Source: Bacteroidota bacterium | Lineage (GTDB): Bacteria > Bacteroidota > Bacteroidia > Bacteroidales > Dysgonomonadaceae | Assembly: GCA_023399295.1 (NCBI GenBank) | Contig: JAEWQF010000071.1 | Coordinates: forward strand, 1 to 54,992 | Length of the DNA: 54,992 bases | Reading direction: 5' to 3' | Shown here: piece after piece, positions 8,318-16,986 of the stretch | Layout: each line of letters starts with the position of its first letter | Numbering within the stretch: position 1 is the stretch's first letter | Position numbers and translations under genes: made by a program | Notes under the pieces: generated by a model | Databases searched by the model: none | The model's input: only the letters and a program-made list of their open reading frames with translations | What the model was told of the DNA's origin: nothing

Positions 8318-11300
8318 TCAGAATGTAACGGCTAAGCCCAACAGGACCTTCTTTGAATTGGGATAACTGCCCTTATCCACTCCCAGTGAATTGCCCACAC
8401 CGGTCACCTCGGGGTCGAAGCCGGGATAGCTGGTGAAGGTATAAAAGTCTTCCAGCGAACCATAGACACGCAGATTCTCAATTGCAATCTTGCTGAGCAG
8501 GCTCTTCGGGAAAGAGTAACCCAGCTGAATCTGCTTGATCTTAAAGTAAGAACCATCAAAGACAGAACCCGATGAGGTCATGAACTTGGTATAGTCGGTG
8601 GCATAAGCCCTGGGGGTGGTGCCGTTGGGATTGCTGCTGGTCCAGCGGTTTTCGGTGAAATAGGTCAACTGGTTCAGATTGTAGTCCACACGGTTCAAGC
8701 CGCTGTAAACATCATTTCCGTGAGATCCGGTACCGAACAGGATGAAATCGATGTTCTTCCAACCTGCTGTCAGTGTGATGCCATAGGTCATGTCAGCGAT
8801 ACCCTTCCCAATCTCTGTCTTGTCGTTGTCGGTGATCGCACCGTCACCATCCTGGTCTTCAAACAACGGTTCACCGGTCTCCTGGTCCACGCCGATGTAC
8901 TTGTAGCCATAGAAATACCAGGCCGGTTTACCCACCTCAAAACGGGTAATGGCTCCATAGGTCACCAATGTTGCACCATCGATTGCCGCGAGTGATTCGT
9001 GGATATAGGTCACCTTGTTCTTCAGGGTGGCAACGTTGCCACGGATGCCATAGGTGAAGTCGCCGATGCGATCCTGCCATCCCAGTTCAAGCTCAATACC
9101 CCTGTTGGTGATGTTCCCCGCATTAACCGGTGAGAAGGTGTTCCCTACCACGGTAGAGGCTTTGATCCCCGAGACGATCAGGTCTTTCGTCTCTTTGTTG
9201 AAGTAATCGGCTGAAACGGAGAGGCGATTTTTCAGGAAACGGGCATCGATCCCGATGTTGGTCTGTTCAGATGTCTCCCATTTAAGCTGATCGTTGCCGG
9301 TAGCCGAGGGGGCATACCCATTCACATAATAGAAGTTGTTGTTGTCACCCACTGCCAGGTGGCCCGTGGAGCCTACAGAGACGTTCCAACGATATCCGCC
9401 CAGGGATGCGGTTGAACCGTTTTGTCCCCAGCTGGCGCGAAACTTCAGGTGTGTCAGCCAATCATCCGTATCCTCCATGAAGGGTTCCTGAGAAACCACC
9501 CATCCCACAGAGAGCGCAGGGAAATACCCCCACCGTTTGGCTTTCGGCAATACCGACAGGTCGGCAGCATCGGCACGCAGTGAAGCCTGAGCCAGATATC
9601 TGCCTTCATAGTCGTAATTCAAACGGCCAAAGTAAGCCAGCTTGCGGGAATAGTTGGGTTCTCCACCCGACACATCTTTGGCCGCATCGGAAGTGGCATA
9701 GGCAAAGTACCAGAAAAGTGGATCATCCTGGAGAAATCCGAGATTCTGGTCGTCACCCCGCTTGTTGCCACTCACGCCGAAGCTGCGGCTTTCACTATAG
9801 GAGGTACCAAGCATGAGGGTCATGTCGTGCTTGCCGAAAGCGCGGTTGTAGTTCAGGAAGTTCTCCCACTGCCAGTAAGTGGGGCTGTTGTCGGAGGCAT
9901 TCACCTGGATATAGTCCTGTTTTGCGGTGCCGTGGTAATAATAGTCGTGTCCCACGCCGTAGGAAGAGGAAGAGGAGAGACGATAACCCAACCTTGAGGT
10001 GAGTGTCAGGTGGTTCACCGGTGTCATGTTCAGATAGGTGGTACCATTGATGTTGTACCCTCTGTTTTGGGTGAAGGAGCGATCACGCATCGCCAGCGGG
10101 TTGATCGCTTCCGCATTGCCGGTGAAGGGAGAGATGCCGTAGAGGTTGCCGTTGCCGTCACCCAGCATATTGGGATGCTGTGCATAGACTGTTGCCATGT
10201 GCTCGGGCAGGTTATTGATGGGATAGAGCGGTTGTGTCAAAGGATCAAGCTGCAGCACCGACAACAACAAGCTTCCATATTCAGAACCTTCCGCAACTGA
10301 CTGTACCTTGTAATGTTCGATCTGGTTGTTTGTACCCACCTCGAGCCAGGGTTTAATTCTCCAAGTAGCATTGATCATCCCTGTCAACCGTTCATAGTTG
10401 TCGGAATCGCCCACCACCATGCCATCGTTTTGAAGGTTTGAGAGCGACAGATAGAATGATCCACCTTCATTGCCACCTTGGAAAGTGAGATTGTGGCGGA
10501 TCATGGAGCTCTTCTCGAATGCGACATCTGCCCAACGGATATCGGTTTTGCCATCCCAATACATGTTGAAGGCACCTTCCGCAATCTTGCCCGACTCAAT
10601 GAAATACTCCTTGTACTGTTGGGCATTCATCACCTCCGGCACCCGTGCCAGGCTTTGTGAGGTATGCTGCAGATTATAGGATATCTTGCCGAAACCTTTC
10701 CCTTTCTTGGTGGTGATCAGCACCACACCGTTGCCTGCAGCCGCACCATAGATGGCTGCCGAAGCACCATCTTTCAACACCTCCATCGACTCGATGTCAT
10801 TCGGGTCAATGCCTCCAATGTCAGCGGCAATACGTCCGTCAACCACATACAACGGGTCGCTTGAACCATTGGAACTGACACCACGGATGCGTACCGAAGG
10901 AGAGGCTCCAGGCCTTGCAGATGCACTCAGTACCTGGACACCGGCCGTTTTACCCTGAAGGGCCTGCTCGGCACGTGTAATTGTTCTGGCTTCCATATCC
11001 TCCGATTTGACAGAAGAGACAGCGCCGGTGAGTGAACTCTTCTTTTGTACACCATAACCCACAACCACCAGTTCATCGAGTGTGCGTGTATCTTCTTGCA
11101 GTGATACATTCAGTGTCTCACCGCGAACGACATGTTGCTGGGTGACAAACCCGATGAAGGAGAATTCCAATGTTGCGCCTTCATGGATCGATAGTTGATA
11201 ATTGCCATTCAAGTCGGTCACAGTCCCATTGCTGGTACCCTTTTCCAACACACTCACACCAATCATTGCTTCAGACTGGTCATCTACCACCTTGCCTTTC

Positions 11301-11425
11301 ACTACTGTAGGCTGCTGTGCCAACAAGGAGGTAAGGGTCAGCATCAGAAAAATTACTGACAGCATCAACCCTTTTAGCGAATTGTCTTTCATCATTGTTT
11401 TTAATTTACTAGATTTGTTAATCAT
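8318..11425 (-). CDS. SusC/RagA-family TonB-dependent outer-membrane transporter
   Basis: This TonB-dependent barrel imports oligosaccharides with SusD. I chose the ATG at 11425 (1035 aa). It leaves a cytoplasmic n-region (MINKSSKLKTMMKDNSLKG) before the hydrophobic segment and AQQ cleavage site; ATGs at 11395 and 11392 are also possible. After the signal come a carboxypeptidase-regulatory-like domain (VKGKVVDDQSEAMIGVSVLE), the SusC-type plug linker LDELVVVGYGVQKK, the plug (VRIRGVSSNGSSDPLYVVDG), and a long barrel. It ends in LGLAVTF, a C-terminal aromatic residue as expected for a barrel. It is the first gene of the locus, divergent from the hybrid two-component regulator. Confidence 0.96.
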   Translation of the reverse strand: MINKSSKLKTMMKDNSLKGLMLSVIFLMLTLTSLLAQQPTVVKGKVVDDQSEAMIGVSVLEKGTSNGTVTDLNGNYQLSIHEGATLEFSFIGFVTQQHVVRGETLNVSLQEDTRTLDELVVVGYGVQKKSSLTGAVSSVKSEDMEARTITRAEQALQGKTAGVQVLSASARPGASPSVRIRGVSSNGSSDPLYVVDGRIAADIGGIDPNDIESMEVLKDGASAAIYGAAAGNGVVLITTKKGKGFGKISYNLQHTSQSLARVPEVMNAQQYKEYFIESGKIAEGAFNMYWDGKTDIRWADVAFEKSSMIRHNLTFQGGNEGGSFYLSLSNLQNDGMVVGDSDNYERLTGMINATWRIKPWLEVGTNNQIEHYKVQSVAEGSEYGSLLLSVLQLDPLTQPLYPINNLPEHMATVYAQHPNMLGDGNGNLYGISPFTGNAEAINPLAMRDRSFTQNRGYNINGTTYLNMTPVNHLTLTSRLGYRLSSSSSYGVGHDYYYHGTAKQDYIQVNASDNSPTYWQWENFLNYNRAFGKHDMTLMLGTSYSESRSFGVSGNKRGDDQNLGFLQDDPLFWYFAYATSDAAKDVSGGEPNYSRKLAYFGRLNYDYEGRYLAQASLRADAADLSVLPKAKRWGYFPALSVGWVVSQEPFMEDTDDWLTHLKFRASWGQNGSTASLGGYRWNVSVGSTGHLAVGDNNNFYYVNGYAPSATGNDQLKWETSEQTNIGIDARFLKNRLSVSADYFNKETKDLIVSGIKASTVVGNTFSPVNAGNITNRGIELELGWQDRIGDFTYGIRGNVATLKNKVTYIHESLAAIDGATLVTYGAITRFEVGKPAWYFYGYKYIGVDQETGEPLFEDQDGDGAITDNDKTEIGKGIADMTYGITLTAGWKNIDFILFGTGSHGNDVYSGLNRVDYNLNQLTYFTENRWTSSNPNGTTPRAYATDYTKFMTSSGSVFDGSYFKIKQIQLGYSFPKSLLSKIAIENLRVYGSLEDFYTFTSYPGFDPEVTGVGNSLGVDKGSYPNSKKVLLGLAVTF

Positions 11426-11716
11426 ATTTAAAGGGATCTCAATTGATATCATACCATACAGGGTCAACAACACGACATGTTGAGATAAGCTATGTCATGA
11501 TTTCACATTGCAATGTTATCCATTCTTTCAAAGAACGATTATCTGATGCGTTCACAATAGTATCCGATTCAATCATCCTGGCTGTTCTATTTGTTCAAAA
11601 GTTTATCTATTTAGCCAACTTATCTTAAAACAGCATCGGTTTAACCCATATACTCCTAAAAAAACTGAAATAATAGTGTACTTTTGGATGTCAGAAAAAC
11701 ACCAACCAGATTCAAA
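11426..11716. promoter_or_regulatory. Divergent intergenic control region between SusC and the hybrid two-component regulator
   Basis: This 291-bp stretch has no credible gene and should hold both promoters. For the regulator, TACTTTTG at 11679-11686 matches the Bacteroidetes -7 element TAnnTTTG. For SusC, the plus-strand CAATGTTA at 11511-11518 reads as TAACATTG on the minus strand, a one-mismatch -7 candidate. An inverted repeat CAACA-N5-TGTTG lies at 11468-11482, between that candidate and the SusC start; it might be part of a binding site, but this is weak. The rest is AT-rich. Confidence 0.55.
11679..11686 (+). promoter_or_regulatory. Promoter -7 element for the HTCS gene
   Basis: TACTTTTG is an exact match to the Bacteroidetes -7 consensus TAnnTTTG, 31 bp before the chosen ATG at 11717. 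It decides against translation from the upstream TTG at 11684. No convincing -33 TTTG is seen at the expected spacing. Confidence 0.5.
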
Positions 11717-14700
11717 ATGAACGAACACACCGCCATACTTTTTAAGGCACTCCTGTCAATTTTCTGTCTCGCCCTGCTCTCCTGCAACACCGAGAAAAAA
11801 GAACTGGAGGCCAAGTCAAGCCATGCCATCAGCAATGACATCTCGAATCAGCAAATCAGCGCATTCGCCGAAGACGAGTTCGGCCATATCTGGATTGGCA
11901 CCTTCAGGGGATTGAACAAGTTCAATGCCTATGAGTACCATCAGTACTTCAACAGCGACGACTCACTGAGTATCAGCGACAACCAGGTGAAAGACATTCT
12001 TTGTGACTCCGGAGGACGCATCTGGATTGCCACCGTCAACGGAACATGTCTCTATACGGAGCAGGACTGTTTCCGTCGCATTCCCATCGAGAGCAAGAGC
12101 CAGTATGCGTTGCAAATAGTGGAAGGTGCGGAGGGACGAATCTTTCTGAACATGGGTTTCGAGATCTGTGAATACATACCGGAGGAGGAGAGATTCAAGG
12201 TCGTCATACCCGACATGTTTCACAACAACACCTTCACATTCAACGTATTTATCGATGGATCCAACCAGCTATGGGCTATCAATGCCGGATTGATCCGATG
12301 CTTCGATCTGCAGACAATGGAACTGATACAGTCGTTCGACAGGGAAGATCAGCAGACCCAATATACCTATCTCCGCGACAATGGTGAGCTGTGGCTGGCT
12401 TCCTACAACAGGCTTTCCATCCTGGATACCGGTACCGGGCGTTACAAGGAGATCCCGGAGGCGATTGCCCGGCACCCCCAATTATCGGAGGCTGTGATCA
12501 ATCTCATCCATCCCTACAACCATTCATCGTTGCTGATCAACACGCAGAATGGTGTCTACCTCTATCACTATTCGGAGGAGAGGGTGATCTCACAGGATGA
12601 GATTGGTTTTCCGTTCGAGCCACCTGCCTTTCAAATCACTACCATGTTCACCGATTCACAGCAAAACCTCTGGATCGGCTCTTCCGACCAGGGCTTTGTA
12701 ACCAGTTACCGGTATAAGGAGCGGTTCAATGAGAACAACTACTTGCGGAAATTCATGGAAAAAAAATCGATCATCTCTCTGAAGCGGGGGAAAGATGACA
12801 ACCTCTGGATCACGACCTCGTTGAATGGCCTTTTCGTGTACAACATAAAAAACGGCACCATCCAATCCATCGAGACCCGGCAGTTCTTTCCGGAGAACAG
12901 ATACTTCCCCAACCAGGTGAGGTCTGTCTTTGTGGACAATGAAAACCAGATATGGCTGATATCAACCTATAAGCTGATCTGCTGCAAGTATGATGAAAAA
13001 AACCACCTGCTTCGTGAGTTGATAACCTACTCGTTACCCGGTCTCACACACGAGATGAGTCAGGATCGGAACGGCACCATCTGGGCGGGATGCAGCAATG
13101 AGAATATCTATGCATTGCGAAAAGGTAACCAGGCGTTCGAGAAGGTGATGCTATATCCGCTTTCCTTCACGTTCACCTCCTCGGTAATCACCCTCTCAAC
13201 CGGAGAGATCATGGTCGCCTCTTTTCCCCACAATCCACGCATCATCGATCCTGACACCTGGGACGTGGAAGAGATCGATGTGACCCCTCAGATCAAACGA
13301 TCCACATTCATACCCATCTGTCTGTACGAAGATTCAATGGGTGAGATCTGGATCGGCACCATTGCCAACGGATTACTCAGATACAACCGCACGACTAAAA
13401 CCCTGGAACGGATGGAGCACACCACCAGTACCGACATATCGGCCGTTCAGGAAGACAAGCTGGGGAATATCTGGGTAAGCAGCCTGTTTGGCCTGAGCAA
13501 ATATGACCGCACGAACAACAAATTCTTCAGTTATTTCAAAACCGATGGCATTGGAGGCAATCAGTTCAACGAGCGCTCATCCTGTCAGATGGATGATGGA
13601 ACAATCATCTTCGGCGGGACCCATGGGATGACAATCTTTAATCCCATAGAAGCAACTCCCAAGAGAAATATCCCCTTGCTGTTCGAAGACCTGAAAATAC
13701 ACAACCAGCTTGTCTCCCCATTGCAACAGGAGATCATCAACAAAAGCCTCCGGCACAATCCCGACATCCATCTGAAACACACCCACAACAGCTTTTCCAT
13801 CTCGTTTGCAGCCCTCGATTATGCAGAATATGAACGGGTACACTACTTCTATATGATGGAAGGGTTCGACAACCTCTGGATCGATGCCCGCAACAACCGT
13901 GAAGCAATTTACTCCAACCTGCCTGCCGGAAAATACACCTTTAAAGTACGGATCTCAAACAACGACAAGAGCATCCTGGAAACGGACAACGCCATTGTAA
14001 TCAGGATTAAACCCGCTCCCTGGGCCAGTTGGTGGGCGTATGCCATTTATCTCTTTGTGGCGCTGATGATTATTTTAGGAATCATCCGGGTGTACAACGG
14101 AATCAGACAAAACAAACAACAAATCAGAAAGGCAGAAGAGGAAAAAGAACAGGAACATCGAACCAACAAGATGAACATGAGCTACTTCGCCAACATCTCC
14201 CACGAGTTCCGCACACCACTTACCCTGATATCGGGTCCAGTCTCTCAATTGTGCAATGATCCTTCCATCCCGGATCCATCCAGGCAGTTGCTACACATCA
14301 TTCAGCGGAGTGTCAACCGGATGCTGACACTGGTCAACCAGTTACTCGATTTCAACAAACTTGAAAACGATACACTGAGATTGAAAGTGCGTCGCACTGA
14401 GATCATCTCGGAGCTGAATCACCTGGTAGAGTTGTTCATTGTGAATGCAAATTACAAGGGGATTAAATTCAAGACCTTCGGACTGGATGACTCCTTCCTC
14501 ACATGGCTGGATCTGAGCAAATTCGAGAAGATCACCGGGAATTTGATTTCCAACGCTTTGAAGTTCACATCCAGCGGCGGGCAGATAGAGCTTGCATTTG
14601 ATGTGATTTCACGCAGGGAGGCAATGAACCTGTTTCCACTTACCGAACGAGACATCAGTTCGGAATACATCAAAATATCTGTTTCCGACACAGGCATGGG

Positions 14701-15766
14701 CATACCCGAAGACCAGCTGGAGATGATCTTCGAACGTTACTACCAGATGAATGAACATGCTCAGGGAACCTACAACTGGGGAACAGGAATCGGGTTGTAT
14801 TATGCACGCCGGCTGACAGAACTTCACCATGGTTATATCAGGGCGATGAATAGGCCGGAGGGCACGGGAGCACTGTTTGTCTACATCCTGCCGGTGGGAG
14901 ACAATGCCTATGCTGCTGACGAAAAAGAGACCAACCCTGAAACACAGGATGAAGCATTCCCCATACAGACCGATGAGCAAGTGTCATTTCAGTATAAGGG
15001 TCAATCAGTAGATGACTTGCCATCCATACTGGTTGTGGATGATGATACTGAAATCATCCACTACCTCAGATCACTGTTGCAGGGACAATACAATGTCACC
15101 TGCCGGTTTGATGCCGTGAGTGCCTACAAGTCACTGCAGGAGAAAGAGACAGATCTGGTGTTGAGCGATATTGTGATGCCGGGAAACAGCGGCATCGAGC
15201 TGTGCCGCATGATCAAAGAAGACATCCAGCTCTGTCACATTCCCGTGGTACTGATTACCGCCAAAGCGACGGTAGAAGATCAGGTGGAGGGTCTAAACAC
15301 GGGAGCGGATGCCTATGTCACCAAACCGTTTGATCCAAACTACCTGCTGGCGTTGCTCAAATCGCAGCTCAGCAACAGGGAGAAAATCCGCAGCCTGCTG
15401 GTGAAAACGACCAAAACAGAGCGAATCACCGAGAATGTGCTTTCGCCACAGGACAATGCCTTCATGACCGAGCTCTACCAACTGATGGAGATGGAGTTGT
15501 CCAACCCCGAGCTGAACATCACCCGCATGACCGAGATGCTGCAAATATCGCGCACCAAGTTCTACAACAAGGTAAAAGGATTGACGGGTGAAAATCCGAA
15601 TCTGTTCTTCAAAACCTACAAACTGAACCGTGCAGCAGAACTTCTTTCAGGGGGGAAATACAACATCTCCGAGGTGGCTGACATGACCGGATTCGTCACA
15701 CTTTCCCATTTCTCGGCAAGCTTTAAGAAGCAATTTGGAAGTTCTCCAAGTAAATACAATGCATGA
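11717..15766 (+). CDS. Hybrid two-component system sensor histidine kinase/response regulator with AraC-type output (HTCS)
   Basis: This one-protein sensor and regulator for the adjacent SusCD locus is 1349 aa from the ATG at 11717. A TTG start further upstream at 11684 overlaps the -7 element and is rejected. The N-terminus has a signal-like segment ending LLSC. It is followed by periplasmic two-component propeller repeats (many IWIGT/LWIGS/IWVSS units) and a Y_Y_Y domain (YFYMMEGFDNLW). One membrane helix follows (WASWWAYAIYLFVALMIILG). The cytoplasmic part has HisKA with His829 in SHEFRTPLT, HATPase (ISNALKFT, DTGMGIPED, GTGIGLYYA), a receiver with Asp1151 in LSDIVMP, and an AraC HTH pair at the end (ISEVADMTGF). 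Family knowledge: the propeller binds a sugar breakdown product and the HTH activates the locus. Confidence 0.96.
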   Translation: MNEHTAILFKALLSIFCLALLSCNTEKKELEAKSSHAISNDISNQQISAFAEDEFGHIWIGTFRGLNKFNAYEYHQYFNSDDSLSISDNQVKDILCDSGGRIWIATVNGTCLYTEQDCFRRIPIESKSQYALQIVEGAEGRIFLNMGFEICEYIPEEERFKVVIPDMFHNNTFTFNVFIDGSNQLWAINAGLIRCFDLQTMELIQSFDREDQQTQYTYLRDNGELWLASYNRLSILDTGTGRYKEIPEAIARHPQLSEAVINLIHPYNHSSLLINTQNGVYLYHYSEERVISQDEIGFPFEPPAFQITTMFTDSQQNLWIGSSDQGFVTSYRYKERFNENNYLRKFMEKKSIISLKRGKDDNLWITTSLNGLFVYNIKNGTIQSIETRQFFPENRYFPNQVRSVFVDNENQIWLISTYKLICCKYDEKNHLLRELITYSLPGLTHEMSQDRNGTIWAGCSNENIYALRKGNQAFEKVMLYPLSFTFTSSVITLSTGEIMVASFPHNPRIIDPDTWDVEEIDVTPQIKRSTFIPICLYEDSMGEIWIGTIANGLLRYNRTTKTLERMEHTTSTDISAVQEDKLGNIWVSSLFGLSKYDRTNNKFFSYFKTDGIGGNQFNERSSCQMDDGTIIFGGTHGMTIFNPIEATPKRNIPLLFEDLKIHNQLVSPLQQEIINKSLRHNPDIHLKHTHNSFSISFAALDYAEYERVHYFYMMEGFDNLWIDARNNREAIYSNLPAGKYTFKVRISNNDKSILETDNAIVIRIKPAPWASWWAYAIYLFVALMIILGIIRVYNGIRQNKQQIRKAEEEKEQEHRTNKMNMSYFANISHEFRTPLTLISGPVSQLCNDPSIPDPSRQLLHIIQRSVNRMLTLVNQLLDFNKLENDTLRLKVRRTEIISELNHLVELFIVNANYKGIKFKTFGLDDSFLTWLDLSKFEKITGNLISNALKFTSSGGQIELAFDVISRREAMNLFPLTERDISSEYIKISVSDTGMGIPEDQLEMIFERYYQMNEHAQGTYNWGTGIGLYYARRLTELHHGYIRAMNRPEGTGALFVYILPVGDNAYAADEKETNPETQDEAFPIQTDEQVSFQYKGQSVDDLPSILVVDDDTEIIHYLRSLLQGQYNVTCRFDAVSAYKSLQEKETDLVLSDIVMPGNSGIELCRMIKEDIQLCHIPVVLITAKATVEDQVEGLNTGADAYVTKPFDPNYLLALLKSQLSNREKIRSLLVKTTKTERITENVLSPQDNAFMTELYQLMEMELSNPELNITRMTEMLQISRTKFYNKVKGLTGENPNLFFKTYKLNRAAELLSGGKYNISEVADMTGFVTLSHFSASFKKQFGSSPSKYNA

Positions 15767-15843
15767 GAGGCTGCTTGCCGCTCCTCGCACAAACTGTCTG
15801 ACAAACAGGTTTGATGAGGGGGTGTGGGATACCTGTTTTCATC

Positions 15844-15881
15844 AAAAAAACTCCCCCGGGGAATAATCCTCAGGGGAGTTT
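15844..15881 (-). terminator. Rho-independent terminator of tRNA-Leu
   Basis: Read on the minus strand, a perfect 9-bp stem AAACTCCCC/GGGGAGTTT (arms 15873-15881 and 15848-15856) is followed by further T residues down to 15844. It lies 4 bp beyond the 3' end of the tRNA gene and also faces the end of the convergent HTCS gene. Confidence 0.85.
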
Positions 15882-15885
15882 GTTG

Positions 15886-15967
15886 TGCGGCCGAAGGGAC
15901 TCGAACCCCCACGCCTCTCGGCACCAGATCCTAAGTCTGGCGCGGCTACCAATTACGCCACGACCGC
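15886..15967 (-). tRNA. tRNA-Leu, anticodon TAG
   Basis: An 82-nt cloverleaf on the minus strand. The acceptor stem GCGGTCG pairs with CGGCCGC, followed by discriminator A (15886). The anticodon stem CCAGA/TCTGG encloses the loop CTTAGGA, giving anticodon TAG (reads CTA and related Leu codons). The short extra arm with GCCGAGAGGC and the GGTTCGAGTCC T-arm fit a leucine tRNA. CCA is not encoded (CACA follows the acceptor stem). The promoter element is at 15979-15986. Confidence 0.93.
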
Positions 15968-15978
15968 AAATGGAAGTG

Positions 15979-15986
15979 CAAAGATA
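15979..15986 (-). promoter_or_regulatory. Promoter -7 element for tRNA-Leu
   Basis: The minus strand reads TATCTTTG, an exact TAnnTTTG match, 12 bp upstream of the tRNA 5' end. The -33 element is not clear. Confidence 0.6.
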
Positions 15987-16009
15987 CGATTATTTATCAA
16001 ACCGTTGTT

Positions 16010-16585
16010 TCAGTTATTCAATTTTTTAAGCAGCGCATCGATCACCTCAGGGTAATGGGCATATTCCAATGCATGCACCCTGCTGGCCACCTCTTCAGGA
16101 GTATCACCCGGAAGCAGATCACAGCGAGCCTGGAAGATGATGGCACCCTCATCATACTCCTCATTCACATAATGAATGGTGATTCCCGACTCCTTCTCAC
16201 CTGCTTCCACTACAGCAAGATGTACCCGGTCACCATACATGCCTCTTCCACCATACATGGGCAACAAGGCGGGATGGATATTGACAATCCGTCTGGGGTA
16301 AGCATCCAGAAGTGCCGGTGGGACCTTCAGCAGAAAACCGGCCAGTACAATGAAATCAATCCGGCCGCGCCGCAATAGATCCAGAACCTCTTTACCCTCA
16401 ATAAATTCCTCACGATTAAAGGTATGAGAGGGTATCCCCAGATACCTGGCGCGTTTGTGCACATAGGCATCGGCTTTGTTGGAAACAATGAGTGAGACCT
16501 CGACATCCTCCCTGTTGTGGAAGTATCGGACAATATTTTCAGCATTGCTGCCACTACCGGAGGCAAAAAGAGCGAGTCGGATCAT
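16010..16585 (-). CDS. purN: Phosphoribosylglycinamide formyltransferase
   Basis: Transfers a formyl group from 10-formyl-tetrahydrofolate to GAR in step 3 of purine synthesis, in the cytoplasm. The 191-aa length is normal. The start MIRLALFASGSGSNAENI is the phosphate-binding loop. The catalytic residues align as Asn102 and His104 in VNIHPALLP and Asp145 in NEEYDEGAI. It stands alone, between tRNA-Leu and the divergent acpP operon. The other GAR-pathway gene in the window, purD, lies about 10 kb away. Confidence 0.95.
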   Translation of the reverse strand: MIRLALFASGSGSNAENIVRYFHNREDVEVSLIVSNKADAYVHKRARYLGIPSHTFNREEFIEGKEVLDLLRRGRIDFIVLAGFLLKVPPALLDAYPRRIVNIHPALLPMYGGRGMYGDRVHLAVVEAGEKESGITIHYVNEEYDEGAIIFQARCDLLPGDTPEEVASRVHALEYAHYPEVIDALLKKLNN

Positions 16586-16738
16586 AAAAAGAAGTTAATA
16601 ACTGCACATAAAAAGGGTTTTTGTGCAATTATTTGGAATTAAATCGACATTTGTTTGCACAGTTAGAGAAAAAATGCGTTACTTTGCACACGCAAATGTA
16701 GGAATAATATTTTTATTTATTAATTAATATCGAAAGTT
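16586..16738. promoter_or_regulatory. Divergent purN/acpP intergenic region with acpP promoter
   Basis: An AT-rich 153-bp gap. For acpP, TTTG at 16654-16657 (-33) is separated by 21 bp from TTACTTTG at 16679-16686 (-7, one mismatch to TAnnTTTG). The imperfect hairpin GCACATAAAAA/TTTTTGTGC at 16604-16626 might act in the purN leader, but there is little to support that. Confidence 0.55.
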
Positions 16739-16975
16739 ATGTCTGAAGTAGCACAAAGAGTGAAATCGATTATTGTTGACAAATTGGGCGTTGAAGAGTC
16801 TGAAGTAACTGAAACCGCCAGCTTCACCAATGATCTGGGCGCTGATTCTCTCGACACGGTAGAGCTGATCATGGAATTCGAGAAGGAATTCAACATCTCC
16901 ATCCCGGATGACCAGGCAGAAAAGATCTCTACTGTAGGAGATGCTGTGGCCTATGTAGAACAACACGCGAAATAA
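16739..16975 (+). CDS. acpP: Acyl carrier protein
   Basis: This small acidic carrier holds growing acyl chains on a 4'-phosphopantetheine arm during fatty acid synthesis. It is 78 aa, the usual length. The attachment site is Ser37 in GADSLDTVEL. Helix II (DTVELIMEFEKEFNISIPDD) is the conserved partner-recognition helix. fabF starts 11 bp after its stop, the common Bacteroidetes acpP-fabF-rnc order. Confidence 0.98.
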   Translation: MSEVAQRVKSIIVDKLGVEESEVTETASFTNDLGADSLDTVELIMEFEKEFNISIPDDQAEKISTVGDAVAYVEQHAK

Positions 16976-16986
16976 TTCGTCCTTAC

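Noticed and set aside
15810..15846. Inverted repeat TTTGATGA/TCATCAAA after the HTCS gene as its own terminator
   Set aside because: The loop is about 21 bases and no T tract follows on the plus strand. The adjacent stem at 15848-15881 is much stronger.
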